Positions 8,814 through 17,561 of a stretch of DNA of 64,000 bases are shown here, piece by piece; position 1 is the first letter of the stretch, and the number at the start of each line of letters is the position of its first letter. The position numbers were made by a program, and so were the translations under genes. The notes below the pieces were generated by a model. That model did not search any database and was not told where the DNA came from. It saw nothing but the letters and a program-made list of their open reading frames with translations. The DNA is from Amycolatopsis decaplanina DSM 44594 (GTDB lineage Bacteria > Actinomycetota > Actinomycetes > Mycobacteriales > Pseudonocardiaceae): NCBI RefSeq assembly GCF_000342005.1, contig NZ_AOHO01000063.1, forward strand, positions 186,001 through 250,000, given 5' to 3'.

Positions 8814-8891
8814 TCAGGACCTCCTTTTGCTCGGTAAGACGCTACCGGGCTGCCACCGGCAAGGGTGCTTTCGGCACGCTTGCCCGCCTAC

Positions 8892-8905
8892 CTACTGGCG
8901 GGTAG
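8892..8905. promoter_or_regulatory. Fatty-acid-degradation operator, site 2
   Basis: CTACTGGCGGGTAG matches site 1 at 5888 in both half-sites and lies between the TetR gene (start 8813) and the SCP2-like gene (start 8940), so it may serve both. A second, different dyad CGCCTgggtAGGCG follows at 8911-8924. Confidence 0.6.
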
Positions 8906-8939
8906 CCTTACGCCTGGGTAGGCGAAGGTGGAGGGAAGA

Positions 8940-9611
8940 ATGACCGAGATCGTGGGGCTGACCGGCTGCGCGCTGGTCGACGCGCTGGAACGGATCGAGG
9001 CGGATTCGGCCGAAGCGCACTCTCTCGACGTCAACGAGGTCGCGGGGGCCATCGATCCGAAGGATCTAGGCAAGGACGACGTCCGGCGGCTCCTGACCGC
9101 GCTGGGACGGCTCGCCGAGTCCGCGCCGGCGTTCGATCTCCGCAAGGTGGACCCGGTCCGGTTCGCGAACCTCGTCGCCCGCGCCTCGCGCACGCAACTC
9201 GAGAGCGTCGTCGCCGAACGGCCGCTCCGGGAGCGGGTGCTGCGCGAGATCTTCGACCGCATGGGCGCACACATCCGGCAGGACCGCGCGAAGACGCTGC
9301 ACGCCGTCGTCCACTGGCGGCTGTCCGGCGGCACCGGCGACGGCGGGTACGACCGCTACGAGACGGTGATCTCGCACGGCGAGTGCACGGTCAGCAGGCC
9401 CGAGGTACGTCTTCCCGCCGAGGGCCCATCGGCGCCCAGGAAGGAGAAGCCGAGGGTGACGATCACGATCGCGCCCGTCGATTTCTTCCGGCTCATCACT
9501 CATCAGGCGACACCCGCTGTGCTGTTCGTCACCGGAAAGATCAAAGTAAAAGGTGACCTGGCATTCGCGGCCGGTCTGATCGGTTTCTTCGACCTGCCGA
9601 AGCCGTCCTGA
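8940..9611 (+). CDS. SCP2-like (sterol-carrier fold) protein, copy 1
   Basis: The protein has 223 residues. The C-terminal third (VTITIAPVDFFRLITHQATP, then VLFVTGKIKVKGDLAFAAGL and FFDLPKPS) has the layout of the SCP2 lipid-binding fold. The N-terminal 100 residues are helical and not recognised. SCP2 proteins bind fatty acyl chains or sterols. The position behind a fatty-acid operator fits an acyl-lipid carrier role, which is inferred. ATG 8940 follows GGAGGGA. A paralogue lies directly downstream. Confidence 0.7.
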   Translation: MTEIVGLTGCALVDALERIEADSAEAHSLDVNEVAGAIDPKDLGKDDVRRLLTALGRLAESAPAFDLRKVDPVRFANLVARASRTQLESVVAERPLRERVLREIFDRMGAHIRQDRAKTLHAVVHWRLSGGTGDGGYDRYETVISHGECTVSRPEVRLPAEGPSAPRKEKPRVTITIAPVDFFRLITHQATPAVLFVTGKIKVKGDLAFAAGLIGFFDLPKPS

Positions 9612-9640
9612 ACCCGGCCGAGCGGATACACTTCCGTGCC

Positions 9641-10288
9641 GTGCCCCGAAATTCTCCGAACCGGCGCTGGCGGGACAAGGTGCGCCTTTCCCGTCCGTTG
9701 CGGTCGCACAAAACGCGCACCGGCGGTGAGCATGTCGTCAACGCCTTCGCGGAGAAGCTCGAGCTCGCCAAACTGAGCCCCGAGCAGTTCACCCAGGTGC
9801 TGGAAACCCTGCACATGCTGGGCGAAACCGGTGCGGGAATCGAGCTGAGCTCCTTGGAGACCGAGGTACTCGTCGACGTCGTGCAGCGGTCGTCACGGGA
9901 GCAGCTCAAGGCCATCGCCGATCACCCGGAACTGCGTTCGGCGTTCCTCGACGAGATTTTCCGCAGAATGTCGGACCATTTCGTCCCCGAACGCGCGCGG
10001 CATGTCGACTTCGTCGTCGCGTGGCGTTTCACCGATGGTGACGGAGAAGACGGTTTCGATCGTTTTCAAACGGTCATCGAAGACGGCGTCTGCGTTTCGA
10101 GCACGGATCTCGCGCGTACTCCGGACACCACCATCACGCTGTCCGTCGACGACTTCATCCGGATGGCGACCGGCAACGCGGCGGTCGCGGCGATGTTCGT
10201 GACGGGCAAGGTGAAGGTCAAAGGCGAGTACGCGCCGGCCGTACGGTTCAGCGGGTATTTCGACATCCCGAAGCCGAGCGCGGGCTGA
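9641..10288 (+). CDS. SCP2-like (sterol-carrier fold) protein, copy 2
   Basis: This 215-residue paralogue resembles the protein encoded at 8940. Shared blocks include DEIFRRMSDHF against REIFDRMGAHI, and the C-terminal AMFVTGKVKVKGEYAPAV followed by SGYFDIPKPS. It has an extra basic N-terminus (RNSPNRRWRDKVRLSRPLRS). The GTG at 9641 lacks a clear ribosome site, so the true start could be further in. Tandem duplication is plain from the sequence; the function of each copy is not. Confidence 0.65.
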   Translation: MPRNSPNRRWRDKVRLSRPLRSHKTRTGGEHVVNAFAEKLELAKLSPEQFTQVLETLHMLGETGAGIELSSLETEVLVDVVQRSSREQLKAIADHPELRSAFLDEIFRRMSDHFVPERARHVDFVVAWRFTDGDGEDGFDRFQTVIEDGVCVSSTDLARTPDTTITLSVDDFIRMATGNAAVAAMFVTGKVKVKGEYAPAVRFSGYFDIPKPSAG

Positions 10289-10363
10289 AGGGGCCCTTCG
10301 CCGCATGCGACGCGGTGAAGGACGCTTTCGTCGCGTGTAATGAGGGGAAAGTCCCCTTCAGCC
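10283..10363. terminator. Inverted repeat between convergent genes
   Basis: GGCTGAAGGGG (10283-10293) and its exact complement (10353-10363) bracket the ends of the SCP2-like gene and fxsA, with a 59-base loop. It resembles the paired arms found at other convergent ends of this window, but the loop is much longer. Confidence 0.4.
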
Positions 10364-10840
10364 CTCGACGATGCGGCCCTCGATCACCGGCGGCTGCTTC
10401 CTGGCGGCCTCCGCGGGCGGCGTGTCCATGACGACCTCGCTGTCCACGACCATCACCGGCCCGCGGGCGCGGTTCGCGAACTTGACCGCCCGGCGCTGCA
10501 TCCGCTTCTGCCACACCTTGCGCGCGACACTCCGCGTCGGTGGCAGGATGAACAGCAGGCCGATGACGTCGCTGACGAAACCGGGCAGCAGGATCAGCAG
10601 GCCGCCGAGCCCGATCAGCATCCCGTCGGTGAGTTCCTTCTCCGCGTCGGCGGGCCGCCCGAGCCTCGCGGACTCGGCGAACGCCCGGAAGGCGCGACCG
10701 CCTTCACGGCGCGCGAGCCAGGACCCGATGAACGCGCCGGCGAAGAGCAGCGCGATCGTGCCGAGCACACCGATGGCCGAGCCCACCGCCCACACGGCGG
10801 CGATCTCGGCGACGACATAGAGCAGGAACGCGACAGCCAT
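10358..10840 (-). CDS. fxsA: FxsA-family membrane protein
   Basis: This 160-residue protein has the FxsA layout: two N-terminal membrane segments (AFLLYVVAEIAAVWAVGSAI and VLGTIALLFAGAFIGSWLA), then MLIGLGGLLILLPGFVSDVIG and GLLFILPPTR, the diagnostic motif. A basic cytoplasmic tail ends in VIEGRIVEG. In E. coli, FxsA overproduction relieves F-plasmid exclusion of phage T7; its normal role is unknown. Confidence 0.92.
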   Translation of the reverse strand: MAVAFLLYVVAEIAAVWAVGSAIGVLGTIALLFAGAFIGSWLARREGGRAFRAFAESARLGRPADAEKELTDGMLIGLGGLLILLPGFVSDVIGLLFILPPTRSVARKVWQKRMQRRAVKFANRARGPVMVVDSEVVMDTPPAEAARKQPPVIEGRIVEG

Positions 10841-10925
10841 ACCCGGACAACGTACGGCTTGCCCGTTTTGCTCCCGGACCCCCGATACGGTGACCAGGGT
10901 CGCCGGACCGGGGGTCGGCCTGCCG

Positions 10926-12905
10926 TCAGCTGACGGCTTCGTCGAGGTACGCGGCGGCTTGCAGGGTGAACAGTTCGGCGTAGCCCGCCTTCGCCGCCAT
11001 CAGCTCGTCGTGTGTCCCGTATTCGGCGACCTTTCCGTTTTCCAGCAACAGAATCCGCTCCGCCTGCCGGACGGTGGAGAACCGGTGCGAGATGTACAGC
11101 GTCGTGCGTCCCTCCGAAAGTTCCCGCAGTCGTGAGAAGAGGTCGTGTTCGGCCTGGGCGTCCAGCGCGGAGGTCGGTTCGTCGAGGACGAGAATCGGCG
11201 CCTCCCGCAGGAATGCCCTGGCCAGCGCGATCTTCTGCCATTCGCCGCCGGACAGGCTGACGCCCTGGTCGAACCAGCGGCCGAGCGGGCTGTCGTACCC
11301 GCTGGGAAGGCGCTCGATCCGTTCGTCGGCACCGGCCCGTTTCGCCGACGCCTCGATCCGTTCCCGGTCGACGAGGTGCGTCAGGTCGCCGAGCCCGATG
11401 TTCTCGGCGGCGGTGCCCTGGTAGGTCACGTAATCCTGGAACATCGCGCTGATCCGCCGCCGCAGTTCCACCGGGTCGTACTCGCGGATGTCGACGTCGT
11501 CGAGCAGGATCCGCCCGCCCGTCGGGTCGTACAGCCGGCACAGCAGTTTGAACAGCGTCGACTTCCCGGCTCCGTTGCGGCCGACGACGGCGACCGTTTC
11601 GCCGGGCCGGATCTCGAAGCTCACGCCGTCGAGGGCGGGATCGGACGCCCCGGGGTAGGTGAAGGACACTTCTTCGAACCGGATGTGTCCCTCCACAGTG
11701 GACGGAAGGGGGCGTGGCTCCGGTGGCGCGACGATCTCCGGTTTCGTCCCGAGGAAGCGATACAGCGTGTCGAGGTAGAGATTGTTCTCGTACATCCCGG
11801 AGAACGCGGTGAACAGGCCTTGGACGGACGTCTGCACCGACGCCGCGGCGGCCGTGTACAGCGCGAGATCGCCGAGGGTGAGCCTGCCGCCGACGGCCTC
11901 CAGCGCGATGTACAGCGCGATCGCGGATCCGGCGGCGGTGCTGAGCAGACCCCACGACGTCGAACTGACACTGCGCTTGCGGGTCAGTGCCCGCTGACGG
12001 TCGTAGAAGACCTGGCCGAGCCGCTGGAACCGGTCGACGAAGTACGGGCCGAGCCCGAAGAGCTTGGTCTCCTTGGCGTACGTGTCCGTGGTGACCAAAG
12101 AGGACAGATAGTCCATCCGTCGTTTCAGCGGTGACATCATCAAGGTCAGCCAGAACGCGCGGGCGCCGTACTTCGACTGCGAGATGAACGCGGGGATCGG
12201 TGCCACGAGCGCGACGAGCGCCAGCAGCGGGCTGATCGAGACGAGCAAGGCGATCATGCTGCCGAAGGTGATCATCGTCCGGACCAGGCCCAGCGCCGAG
12301 TTCATCATCGACAGCGGCCGGGTCGGCGCCTCTTGCGCGGCTTGGCGCAGCATGTCGTAGGACGCGGAACCCTCGAAGTACGAAAGATGCAGCTTGCTCG
12401 CGTGGTCCATCACCTGGTGACGGATGGTCAGCGTCATCCGTTCCTGCAGCAGGGACTGGCCATAGGTGGTCAGCGCCTGCGAAATCGCGGTGAGCACGAG
12501 GATGCCGAACTGGAAGAGGGCGACACCGACGATCGCGCTCTTCGTCCCGTGTCCCTGGATCGCCGCGACCACCGAATCGATCAGCAGCTTCGCGATGTAC
12601 GCGGTCGCCGTCGGGAGGAGCCCGGAAAGCAGTGTCACCAGGGTGATCACGATGGTCAGCACCGGGCTTGCCTGCCAGGTCAGCTTCGCGACCTTCGGCA
12701 GGCCGCGGACCGTGCCCGCGACGTTGACCCACATGCGGTTGAGCCGGGACTTCAGGTCTTTCGGGAGGGCTTCGGGTTCCGGCTCCGGGATGTCGACCGG
12801 ACCGGTCAGCCCGCTGTCGGGCACCGTCGTCGGCGGACGGCGGCGCCTGCCGCCACGGGCCAGCAGCAGCTCCATGCCGCCTCCCCCACCGGGCGGGCCG
12901 ATCAC
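10926..12905 (-). CDS. ABC transporter, fused permease-ATPase (half-transporter)
   Basis: The 659-residue protein has six membrane segments in about residues 75-350 (e.g. VLTIVITLVTLLSGLLPTAT). An ATPase domain follows with Walker A VAVVGRNGAGKSTLFKLL, signature GVSLSGGEWQKIALARAFL and Walker B ILVLDEPTSALDAQAEH, then the His loop YISHRFSTV. The glycine-rich start (IGPPGGGGGMELLL) suggests that Met 11 may be the real start. GTG 12905 overlaps the stop of the TetR gene, so the two are coupled. It probably works as a homodimer exporting a substrate that the TetR protein senses. Confidence 0.9.
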   Translation of the reverse strand: MIGPPGGGGGMELLLARGGRRRRPPTTVPDSGLTGPVDIPEPEPEALPKDLKSRLNRMWVNVAGTVRGLPKVAKLTWQASPVLTIVITLVTLLSGLLPTATAYIAKLLIDSVVAAIQGHGTKSAIVGVALFQFGILVLTAISQALTTYGQSLLQERMTLTIRHQVMDHASKLHLSYFEGSASYDMLRQAAQEAPTRPLSMMNSALGLVRTMITFGSMIALLVSISPLLALVALVAPIPAFISQSKYGARAFWLTLMMSPLKRRMDYLSSLVTTDTYAKETKLFGLGPYFVDRFQRLGQVFYDRQRALTRKRSVSSTSWGLLSTAAGSAIALYIALEAVGGRLTLGDLALYTAAAASVQTSVQGLFTAFSGMYENNLYLDTLYRFLGTKPEIVAPPEPRPLPSTVEGHIRFEEVSFTYPGASDPALDGVSFEIRPGETVAVVGRNGAGKSTLFKLLCRLYDPTGGRILLDDVDIREYDPVELRRRISAMFQDYVTYQGTAAENIGLGDLTHLVDRERIEASAKRAGADERIERLPSGYDSPLGRWFDQGVSLSGGEWQKIALARAFLREAPILVLDEPTSALDAQAEHDLFSRLRELSEGRTTLYISHRFSTVRQAERILLLENGKVAEYGTHDELMAAKAGYAELFTLQAAAYLDEAVS

Positions 12906-13513
12906 GCGGCCCCCAAGGCGCCGTTGAGGAACACGTCGACGAGCTCCATCGTGGTGGGCTCGTCGCCTGTCTCGCTGAACCGGATCCGGCCGCTGAACAG
13001 CAGTGACAGGAAGAACGCCGCGGACTGCGCCGGTGGCAGGCGAAGCCGGTCCTTCTCCGGTTCGAACAGCTCGGCCATGGCGTCGCGCATCGCGCTCATC
13101 GACTCCTTCCGCCGGTCCCGGCGATCGTCATGGCGGTGTTCCGGCCGCCTGCCGGAGCCGTGCATGACCGCCATCAGCGCGCCCATGCGCTGGAGGTGCG
13201 CACTGAGCGCGTCGGCCGCCTCGATGAGCCTGTCGTCGAGGGGCTGGTCGAGGTCGATGACCGCGATCGCGTCGAGTACCTGGTCGGGTTTCAGCGCCTC
13301 GGCGAAGCAGGTGGCGAACAGTTCGTCCTTGTCCTTGAACACGCGGAAGACCGTGCCCTCGCCGATGCCCGCGGCGCGCGCGATCTGGCTCGACGTGACG
13401 CCGGAGCCGTATTCCACCAGCAAGGGCAGCACGGACTGGACGATCATCCGGCGCCGCTCGTCGGCACTCATCCCGGGCGCTCTCCGCCGCGAAGTGGTTT
13501 CGGGGATTGTCAT
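12902..13513 (-). CDS. TetR-family regulator of the ABC exporter
   Basis: The 203-residue repressor has a helix-turn-helix GVTSSQIARAAGIGEGTVFR and then VFKDKDELF. It contains an unusually basic loop (RRPEHRHDDRRDRRKES) in the ligand domain. Its stop overlaps the exporter start (GTGA). ATG 13513 is preferred over GTG 13537 because the latter lies inside the palindrome at 13527. Autorepression together with the exporter is the likely arrangement. Confidence 0.87.
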   Translation of the reverse strand: MTIPETTSRRRAPGMSADERRRMIVQSVLPLLVEYGSGVTSSQIARAAGIGEGTVFRVFKDKDELFATCFAEALKPDQVLDAIAVIDLDQPLDDRLIEAADALSAHLQRMGALMAVMHGSGRRPEHRHDDRRDRRKESMSAMRDAMAELFEPEKDRLRLPPAQSAAFFLSLLFSGRIRFSETGDEPTTMELVDVFLNGALGAA

Positions 13514-13526
13514 GCGACCAGTGTGC

Positions 13527-13544
13527 GGAGTGAGCACTCACTCC
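13527..13544. promoter_or_regulatory. Palindromic operator of the TetR-ABC operon
   Basis: GGAGTGAG-CA-CTCACTCC is a perfect 8+8 dyad 14 bases upstream of the TetR ATG. It is well placed to block transcription and is typical of TetR autoregulation. Confidence 0.65.
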
Positions 13545-13562
13545 GTCAACCGAATAAGACGG

Positions 13563-13621
13563 AAGTCCGTGAAGGCCTCCTTCCCTACCCTGAGAGCAGG
13601 GAAGGAGGCCTTCACGGACTT
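13563..13621. terminator. Long perfect hairpin, repeat family copy 1
   Basis: A 24-bp perfect stem starts AAGTCCGTGAAGGCCTCC and has an 11-base loop (accctgagagc). It lies immediately downstream of the bkdC stop (13626) and upstream of the TetR-ABC promoter. A near-identical copy is at 60956-61007. Confidence 0.75.
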
Positions 13622-13625
13622 TGGG

Positions 13626-14981
13626 TCAGTAGGTGATCGCGACCGCGGGGTCGGCCAGCAAAGCGCCGACGTCGGCCAGGAACTCCGAACCCTGCTGCCC
13701 GTCGACCACGCGGTGGTCGAAGCTCAGTGAAAGCTGGAGCACCTTGCGCACCTTGATCTCGCCGTCGACCACCCACGGCGTGTCCTTGATCGCGCCGAGG
13801 CACAGGATCGCGGACTCGCCGGGGTTGATGATCGGCGTACCGGTGTCGACGCCGAAGACGCCGACGTTGGTGATGGTGATCGTGCCGCCGAGCATGGCCG
13901 CCGGGGTGGTCTTGCCCTCGCGGGCGACGTCGGTCAGCTCGGTGAGCGCGATCGCGAGTTCCTTGAGGGACATCGAATCCGCGTCACGGACCTTGGGCAC
14001 GACGAGCCCGCGCGGCGTGGCGGCGGCGATCCCGAGGTGCACGTAGTCCTTGTAGACGATCTCCTGCGCCGCTTCGTCCCACACGGCGTTGACGTCCGGA
14101 GTGCGTTTGGCCGCCAGGCAGACGGCCTTCGCCGCGAAGGTCAGCGGGGTGACCTTGACCCCGGCGAACTCCCGCGACTTCTTGAGCCTCTCCCGGAACT
14201 CCATCATCGGCGTGACGTCGATGGTGAGGAATTCCGTGACGTGCGGGGCGGTGTAGGCGCTCTGCACCATCGCGGCGGCGGTGGCCTTGCGGACGCCCTT
14301 GATCGGCACCCGGCGTTCCCGGGTCGCGGGGTCGTAGCCACTGTCCGCATTGGACACGACGGCCGGAGCGGCGGAACCGTTGGCGGCCGCCTGCACGTCG
14401 TCACGGGTGATGACGCCGCCCTCGGCGGTGCCGGTGAGCGCGTGCAGATCGACGCCGAGGTCCTTGGCGAGTTTGCGCACCGGCGGCTTCGCCAGTGGCA
14501 CGTACCCGCCCTTCGGCTTCGAAGGCGCGACAGATGCGACAGGTGCGGCGGGAGCAGGAGCCACCGCCACGGGAGCCGCCACCGGAGCGGCGGGTGCCGC
14601 GCCCTTCCGTGCACGCCGTTGCGTGACGACGGCCTTGGAGCCGTAGCCGACCAGCGGCTTCATCTCCTCTTCCGCCGGCTCTTCCGCGGCGGGAGCGGCG
14701 GCGGCAGGTGCCGGGGCCGGGGCCGCCTTGCCGCCGGGGTCGACGTCGATGGTGAGGATCGGCGCGCCGACCTCCACCGTCTGGCCCGGTTCGACGAGAA
14801 GTTCGGTGATCACGCCCGCCCACGGGATGGGCAGTTCGACGGCGGCCTTCGCGGTCTCGACCTCGACCACGATCTGGTTCACCGTCACGGTGTCACCCGG
14901 CTTGACCTGCCAGGCGATGATGTCGGCCTCGGTCAGCCCCTCCGCCGTGTCGGCGAGGGGGAATTGTTTGTACTCGGGCAT
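13626..14981 (-). CDS. bkdC: Branched-chain 2-oxoacid dehydrogenase E2 (lipoyl acyltransferase)
   Basis: The protein has 451 residues: one N-terminal lipoyl domain with the lipoyl Lys in VEVETAKAAVELP, an Ala/Pro-rich linker, a peripheral-subunit-binding domain (PPVRKLAKDLGVDLHALTGT) and the catalytic domain ending in LSLSFDHRVVDGQQGSEFL (catalytic His). It passes the acyl group from E1 to CoA in the degradation of valine, leucine and isoleucine, or in making branched primers for fatty acids. It is the last gene of bkdA-bkdB-bkdC, 16 bases after bkdB. Confidence 0.93.
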   Translation of the reverse strand: MPEYKQFPLADTAEGLTEADIIAWQVKPGDTVTVNQIVVEVETAKAAVELPIPWAGVITELLVEPGQTVEVGAPILTIDVDPGGKAAPAPAPAAAAPAAEEPAEEEMKPLVGYGSKAVVTQRRARKGAAPAAPVAAPVAVAPAPAAPVASVAPSKPKGGYVPLAKPPVRKLAKDLGVDLHALTGTAEGGVITRDDVQAAANGSAAPAVVSNADSGYDPATRERRVPIKGVRKATAAAMVQSAYTAPHVTEFLTIDVTPMMEFRERLKKSREFAGVKVTPLTFAAKAVCLAAKRTPDVNAVWDEAAQEIVYKDYVHLGIAAATPRGLVVPKVRDADSMSLKELAIALTELTDVAREGKTTPAAMLGGTITITNVGVFGVDTGTPIINPGESAILCLGAIKDTPWVVDGEIKVRKVLQLSLSFDHRVVDGQQGSEFLADVGALLADPAVAITY

Positions 14982-14997
14982 TTCGGGAACTTCCCCC

Positions 14998-15990
14998 TTA
15001 CCAGGCGAGTGAACGGTCGACGGTGTGCAGCACCCGGTCCAGGTCGGGGAGGTAGTGCTCCTCGAGCTTGGCGGGCGGGTACGGCGTGTCGAATCCGGTC
15101 ACCCGCAGCACGGGGGCTTCCAGCGAGTAGAAGCATTCCTGCTGCACACGTGCGGCGATCTCCGAGGTCAGCGACGATTCCGACGGCGCCTCGCTCAGCG
15201 CGATGAGCCGTCCGGTCTTGCGCACCGACTCGAACACCGGCTCCAGGTCGAGCGGGGACAGCGTCCGCAGGTCGATGACCTCCAGCGACTTGCCCTCGTC
15301 CTCGGCGGCGGTCGCCGCGTCGAGCGCGACCTTCACCGACGGGCCGTACGCGACGACGGTGGCGGTCGTGCCTTCGCGGACGACTCGGGACTTGAACAGC
15401 GGGTCCGGCGTGGCGTCGGTGTCGACCTCGGACTTCATCGCGCCCGAGTGGTACAGCTTCTTCGGTTCGAAGAACAGGATCGGGTCGTCGGACTTGATCG
15501 CCTGCTGGATGCCCCAGTAGGCGTCGACGGCGTTCGAAACCGACACGACCTTGAGGCCGGGGATGTGCGCGAACAGCGACTCGGGCGACTCCGAGTGGTG
15601 CTCGACCGCGCCGATGCCGCCACCGAACGGCACCCTGATCACGATGGGCATCTTGATCTTGCCCTGCGTCCGGTAGTGCAGCTTGGCGACCTGGCTGGAG
15701 ATCTGGTCGAAGCCCGGGAAGATGAAGCCTTCGAACTGGATCTCGCACACCGGGCGGAAACCGCGGACGGCGAGGCCGACCGCGGTGCCGATAATGCCCG
15801 ACTCCGCGAGGGGCGTGTCCAGGACGCGCTGCTCCCCGAAGTCCTTCTGCAGGCCGTCGGTGATACGGAAGACGCCGCCGAGCTTGCCGACGTCCTCACC
15901 CATGATCAGGACCTTCGGGTCCTCTTCCATGGCGCGCCGGAGGCCGAGGTTGAGGGCCTTGCCGATGGTGAGTTTCTGGATATCCGTCAT
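14998..15990 (-). CDS. bkdB: Branched-chain 2-oxoacid dehydrogenase E1 beta
   Basis: This 330-residue protein starts MTDIQKLTIGKALNLGLRRA and has the E1-beta pyrimidine-domain motif VLIMGEDVGKLGGVFRIT. It also has PLAESGIIGTAVGLAVRGFR and the C-terminal transketolase domain (VIDLRTLSPLDLEPV). It forms the thiamine-diphosphate decarboxylase with the alpha subunit. ATG 15990 lies one base after the bkdA stop; an in-frame GTG at 16002 is possible. Confidence 0.93.
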   Translation of the reverse strand: MTDIQKLTIGKALNLGLRRAMEEDPKVLIMGEDVGKLGGVFRITDGLQKDFGEQRVLDTPLAESGIIGTAVGLAVRGFRPVCEIQFEGFIFPGFDQISSQVAKLHYRTQGKIKMPIVIRVPFGGGIGAVEHHSESPESLFAHIPGLKVVSVSNAVDAYWGIQQAIKSDDPILFFEPKKLYHSGAMKSEVDTDATPDPLFKSRVVREGTTATVVAYGPSVKVALDAATAAEDEGKSLEVIDLRTLSPLDLEPVFESVRKTGRLIALSEAPSESSLTSEIAARVQQECFYSLEAPVLRVTGFDTPYPPAKLEEHYLPDLDRVLHTVDRSLAW

Positions 15991-15991
15991 T

Positions 15992-17197
15992 TCAGTGCTC
16001 ACCCGCCCCGACGAAACCGTCCAAGTAGGACAGGAACTCTTCGCGCTGCGCGTCCAGCAGCGGCGTGGACTCCGCGTACACGTTGGAGAAGATCCGGTCC
16101 GGTGGCGGTTCGGGCATGTTGAAGCAGTACTCGCGCAGCTCGGCCGCGAAGGCGTCCGAATCGGCCTGCACCTGGTCGAAGAACGCCTGGTCGGCGCCGC
16201 CACCGCGGGCGAGGTACGCCCGGACGCGCTCGATCGGGTCCTTCAGCTTCCACTCCTCCAGCTCGTCGGAGAGCCGGTAGCGGGTGGGGTCGTCGGTGGT
16301 GGTGTGCGCGTCCATCCGGTAGGTGAACGCCTCGATCAGCACCGGGCCGTTGCCGTGACGGCACTCTTCCAGCGCCCAGCGGGAGACCGCGAGGCAGGCG
16401 AGGACGTCGTTGCCGTCCACGCGGATGCCGGGGAAGCCGTAGCCGCGGGCGCGCTGGTACAGCGGCAGGCGCGACTGGCGTTCGGTGGGTTCCGAGATCG
16501 CCCACTGGTTGTTCTGGCAGAAGAACACGAGCGGCGCGTCGTAGACGGCGGCCCAGACGAAGCCTTCGTGCACGTCGCCCTGCGAAGTCGCTCCGTCACC
16601 GAAGTAACAGATGGTCGCTTCGCTGTCGTCGTCGCCGACCTTGCCTTCGAACTTCTGGCCCATCGCGTATCCGGCGGCGTTGAGCACCTGGTTGCCGATC
16701 ACGATGGTGTACGGGTGGAAGCCGTGGGCCTTGTAGTCCCAGCCGCTGTGGTCGGTGCAGCGGAAGATGCCGAGCACCTCTTTGAGGTCGATGCCGCGGG
16801 CGTACGCGACACCGTGTTCGCGGTAGCTGGGGAACGCCATGTCCCCCTTCCGCAGCGCGCGGCCGGAGCCGATCTGCGCGGCCTCCTGCCCGAGCAGCGG
16901 CACCCAGATGCCGAGCTGGCCCTGGCGCTGCATCGCGTTGGCCTCGCGGTCCGCGCGGCGGACCAGGACCATGTCGCGGTACAGGCCCTTGAGGGCTTCG
17001 GCGTCGATGTCGTCGACGTAGCGGTCGAATTGCGGCGAGGAGACCCGTTCGCCTTCGGGGGTGAGCAGCTGAGTCAGCTCAGCGCCACCTTCGCTCGTTG
17101 CTCGCAAACCGGCGATCACCTGTTCGGGGGAAGGTTGCGCCGCTACGGCGGCGGGACCGTCTCCAGGTTCCGGGTGCGTCCAGTGTTCGGACGGCAT
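15992..17197 (-). CDS. bkdA: Branched-chain 2-oxoacid dehydrogenase E1 alpha
   Basis: The 401-residue thiamine-diphosphate enzyme contains the ThDP-binding motif CYFGDGATSQGDVHEGFVWA and ending QNNQWAIS. FPGIRVDGNDVLACLAVSRW and the phosphoryl-loop region YRMDAHTTTDDPTRYRL mark it as branched-chain rather than pyruvate E1. It decarboxylates branched 2-oxoacids. ATG 17197 has AAGGAG about 8 bases upstream; the frame stays open further upstream but without family residues. It is the first gene of the bkd operon. Confidence 0.93.
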   Translation of the reverse strand: MPSEHWTHPEPGDGPAAVAAQPSPEQVIAGLRATSEGGAELTQLLTPEGERVSSPQFDRYVDDIDAEALKGLYRDMVLVRRADREANAMQRQGQLGIWVPLLGQEAAQIGSGRALRKGDMAFPSYREHGVAYARGIDLKEVLGIFRCTDHSGWDYKAHGFHPYTIVIGNQVLNAAGYAMGQKFEGKVGDDDSEATICYFGDGATSQGDVHEGFVWAAVYDAPLVFFCQNNQWAISEPTERQSRLPLYQRARGYGFPGIRVDGNDVLACLAVSRWALEECRHGNGPVLIEAFTYRMDAHTTTDDPTRYRLSDELEEWKLKDPIERVRAYLARGGGADQAFFDQVQADSDAFAAELREYCFNMPEPPPDRIFSNVYAESTPLLDAQREEFLSYLDGFVGAGEH

Positions 17198-17561
17198 GCG
17201 CTGCTCTCCTTGATGTCGGCGCCTCTGGCGGCCACTTGTGGCGGCCACAGTGACTGCGCCGGCGGGGACCAGCGCGTCGGATCTGAAGCGCTGGGTCACC
17301 ATCGGCGTTGACGGTTCGTGCGCACATCCTGGCATGCCGGACGCCGTTTTCGTCAGTGGCGGATGCTGATTTGTTGCGGAGAAAGGGTGTCTGATCAGGG
17401 AAAATGCTAGGAAGCCCGAGTGTGGGGCCGCCGAAAGTAGGGGTTTCACTCGCGGGCCGACCAGCGGGCGGCTGACCCGGACGGGTGTCCTGCCCAGCTT
17501 GATCGATGACGATCCGTACCCGTCGTTGTGATCCATCCCACCCTCCCGGACCCGTGGCAGG
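17198..17561. promoter_or_regulatory. Divergent promoter region bkdA / M20 peptidase, with direct repeat
   Basis: These 364 bases hold no gene I can support. TGGCGGCCAC occurs twice in direct orientation (17226-17235 and 17239-17248), with GCCACttGTGGC across the junction. The repeats lie 29-51 bases upstream of bkdA and may be a regulator site. The regulator is unknown: bkd operons are often controlled by Lrp-type BkdR, but no such gene is in the window. I see nothing else in the stretch. Confidence 0.4.

Noticed and set aside
10877..10916. GACCCCCG ... CGGGGGTC inverted repeat near the end of the ABC gene
   Set aside because: Only 8 bp with a 24-base gap; expected by chance in this base composition.
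10615..12732. 705-codon minus-strand frame over the ABC transporter
   Set aside because: Arg/Pro-rich out-of-frame reading of the real permease-ATPase gene in the same strand.
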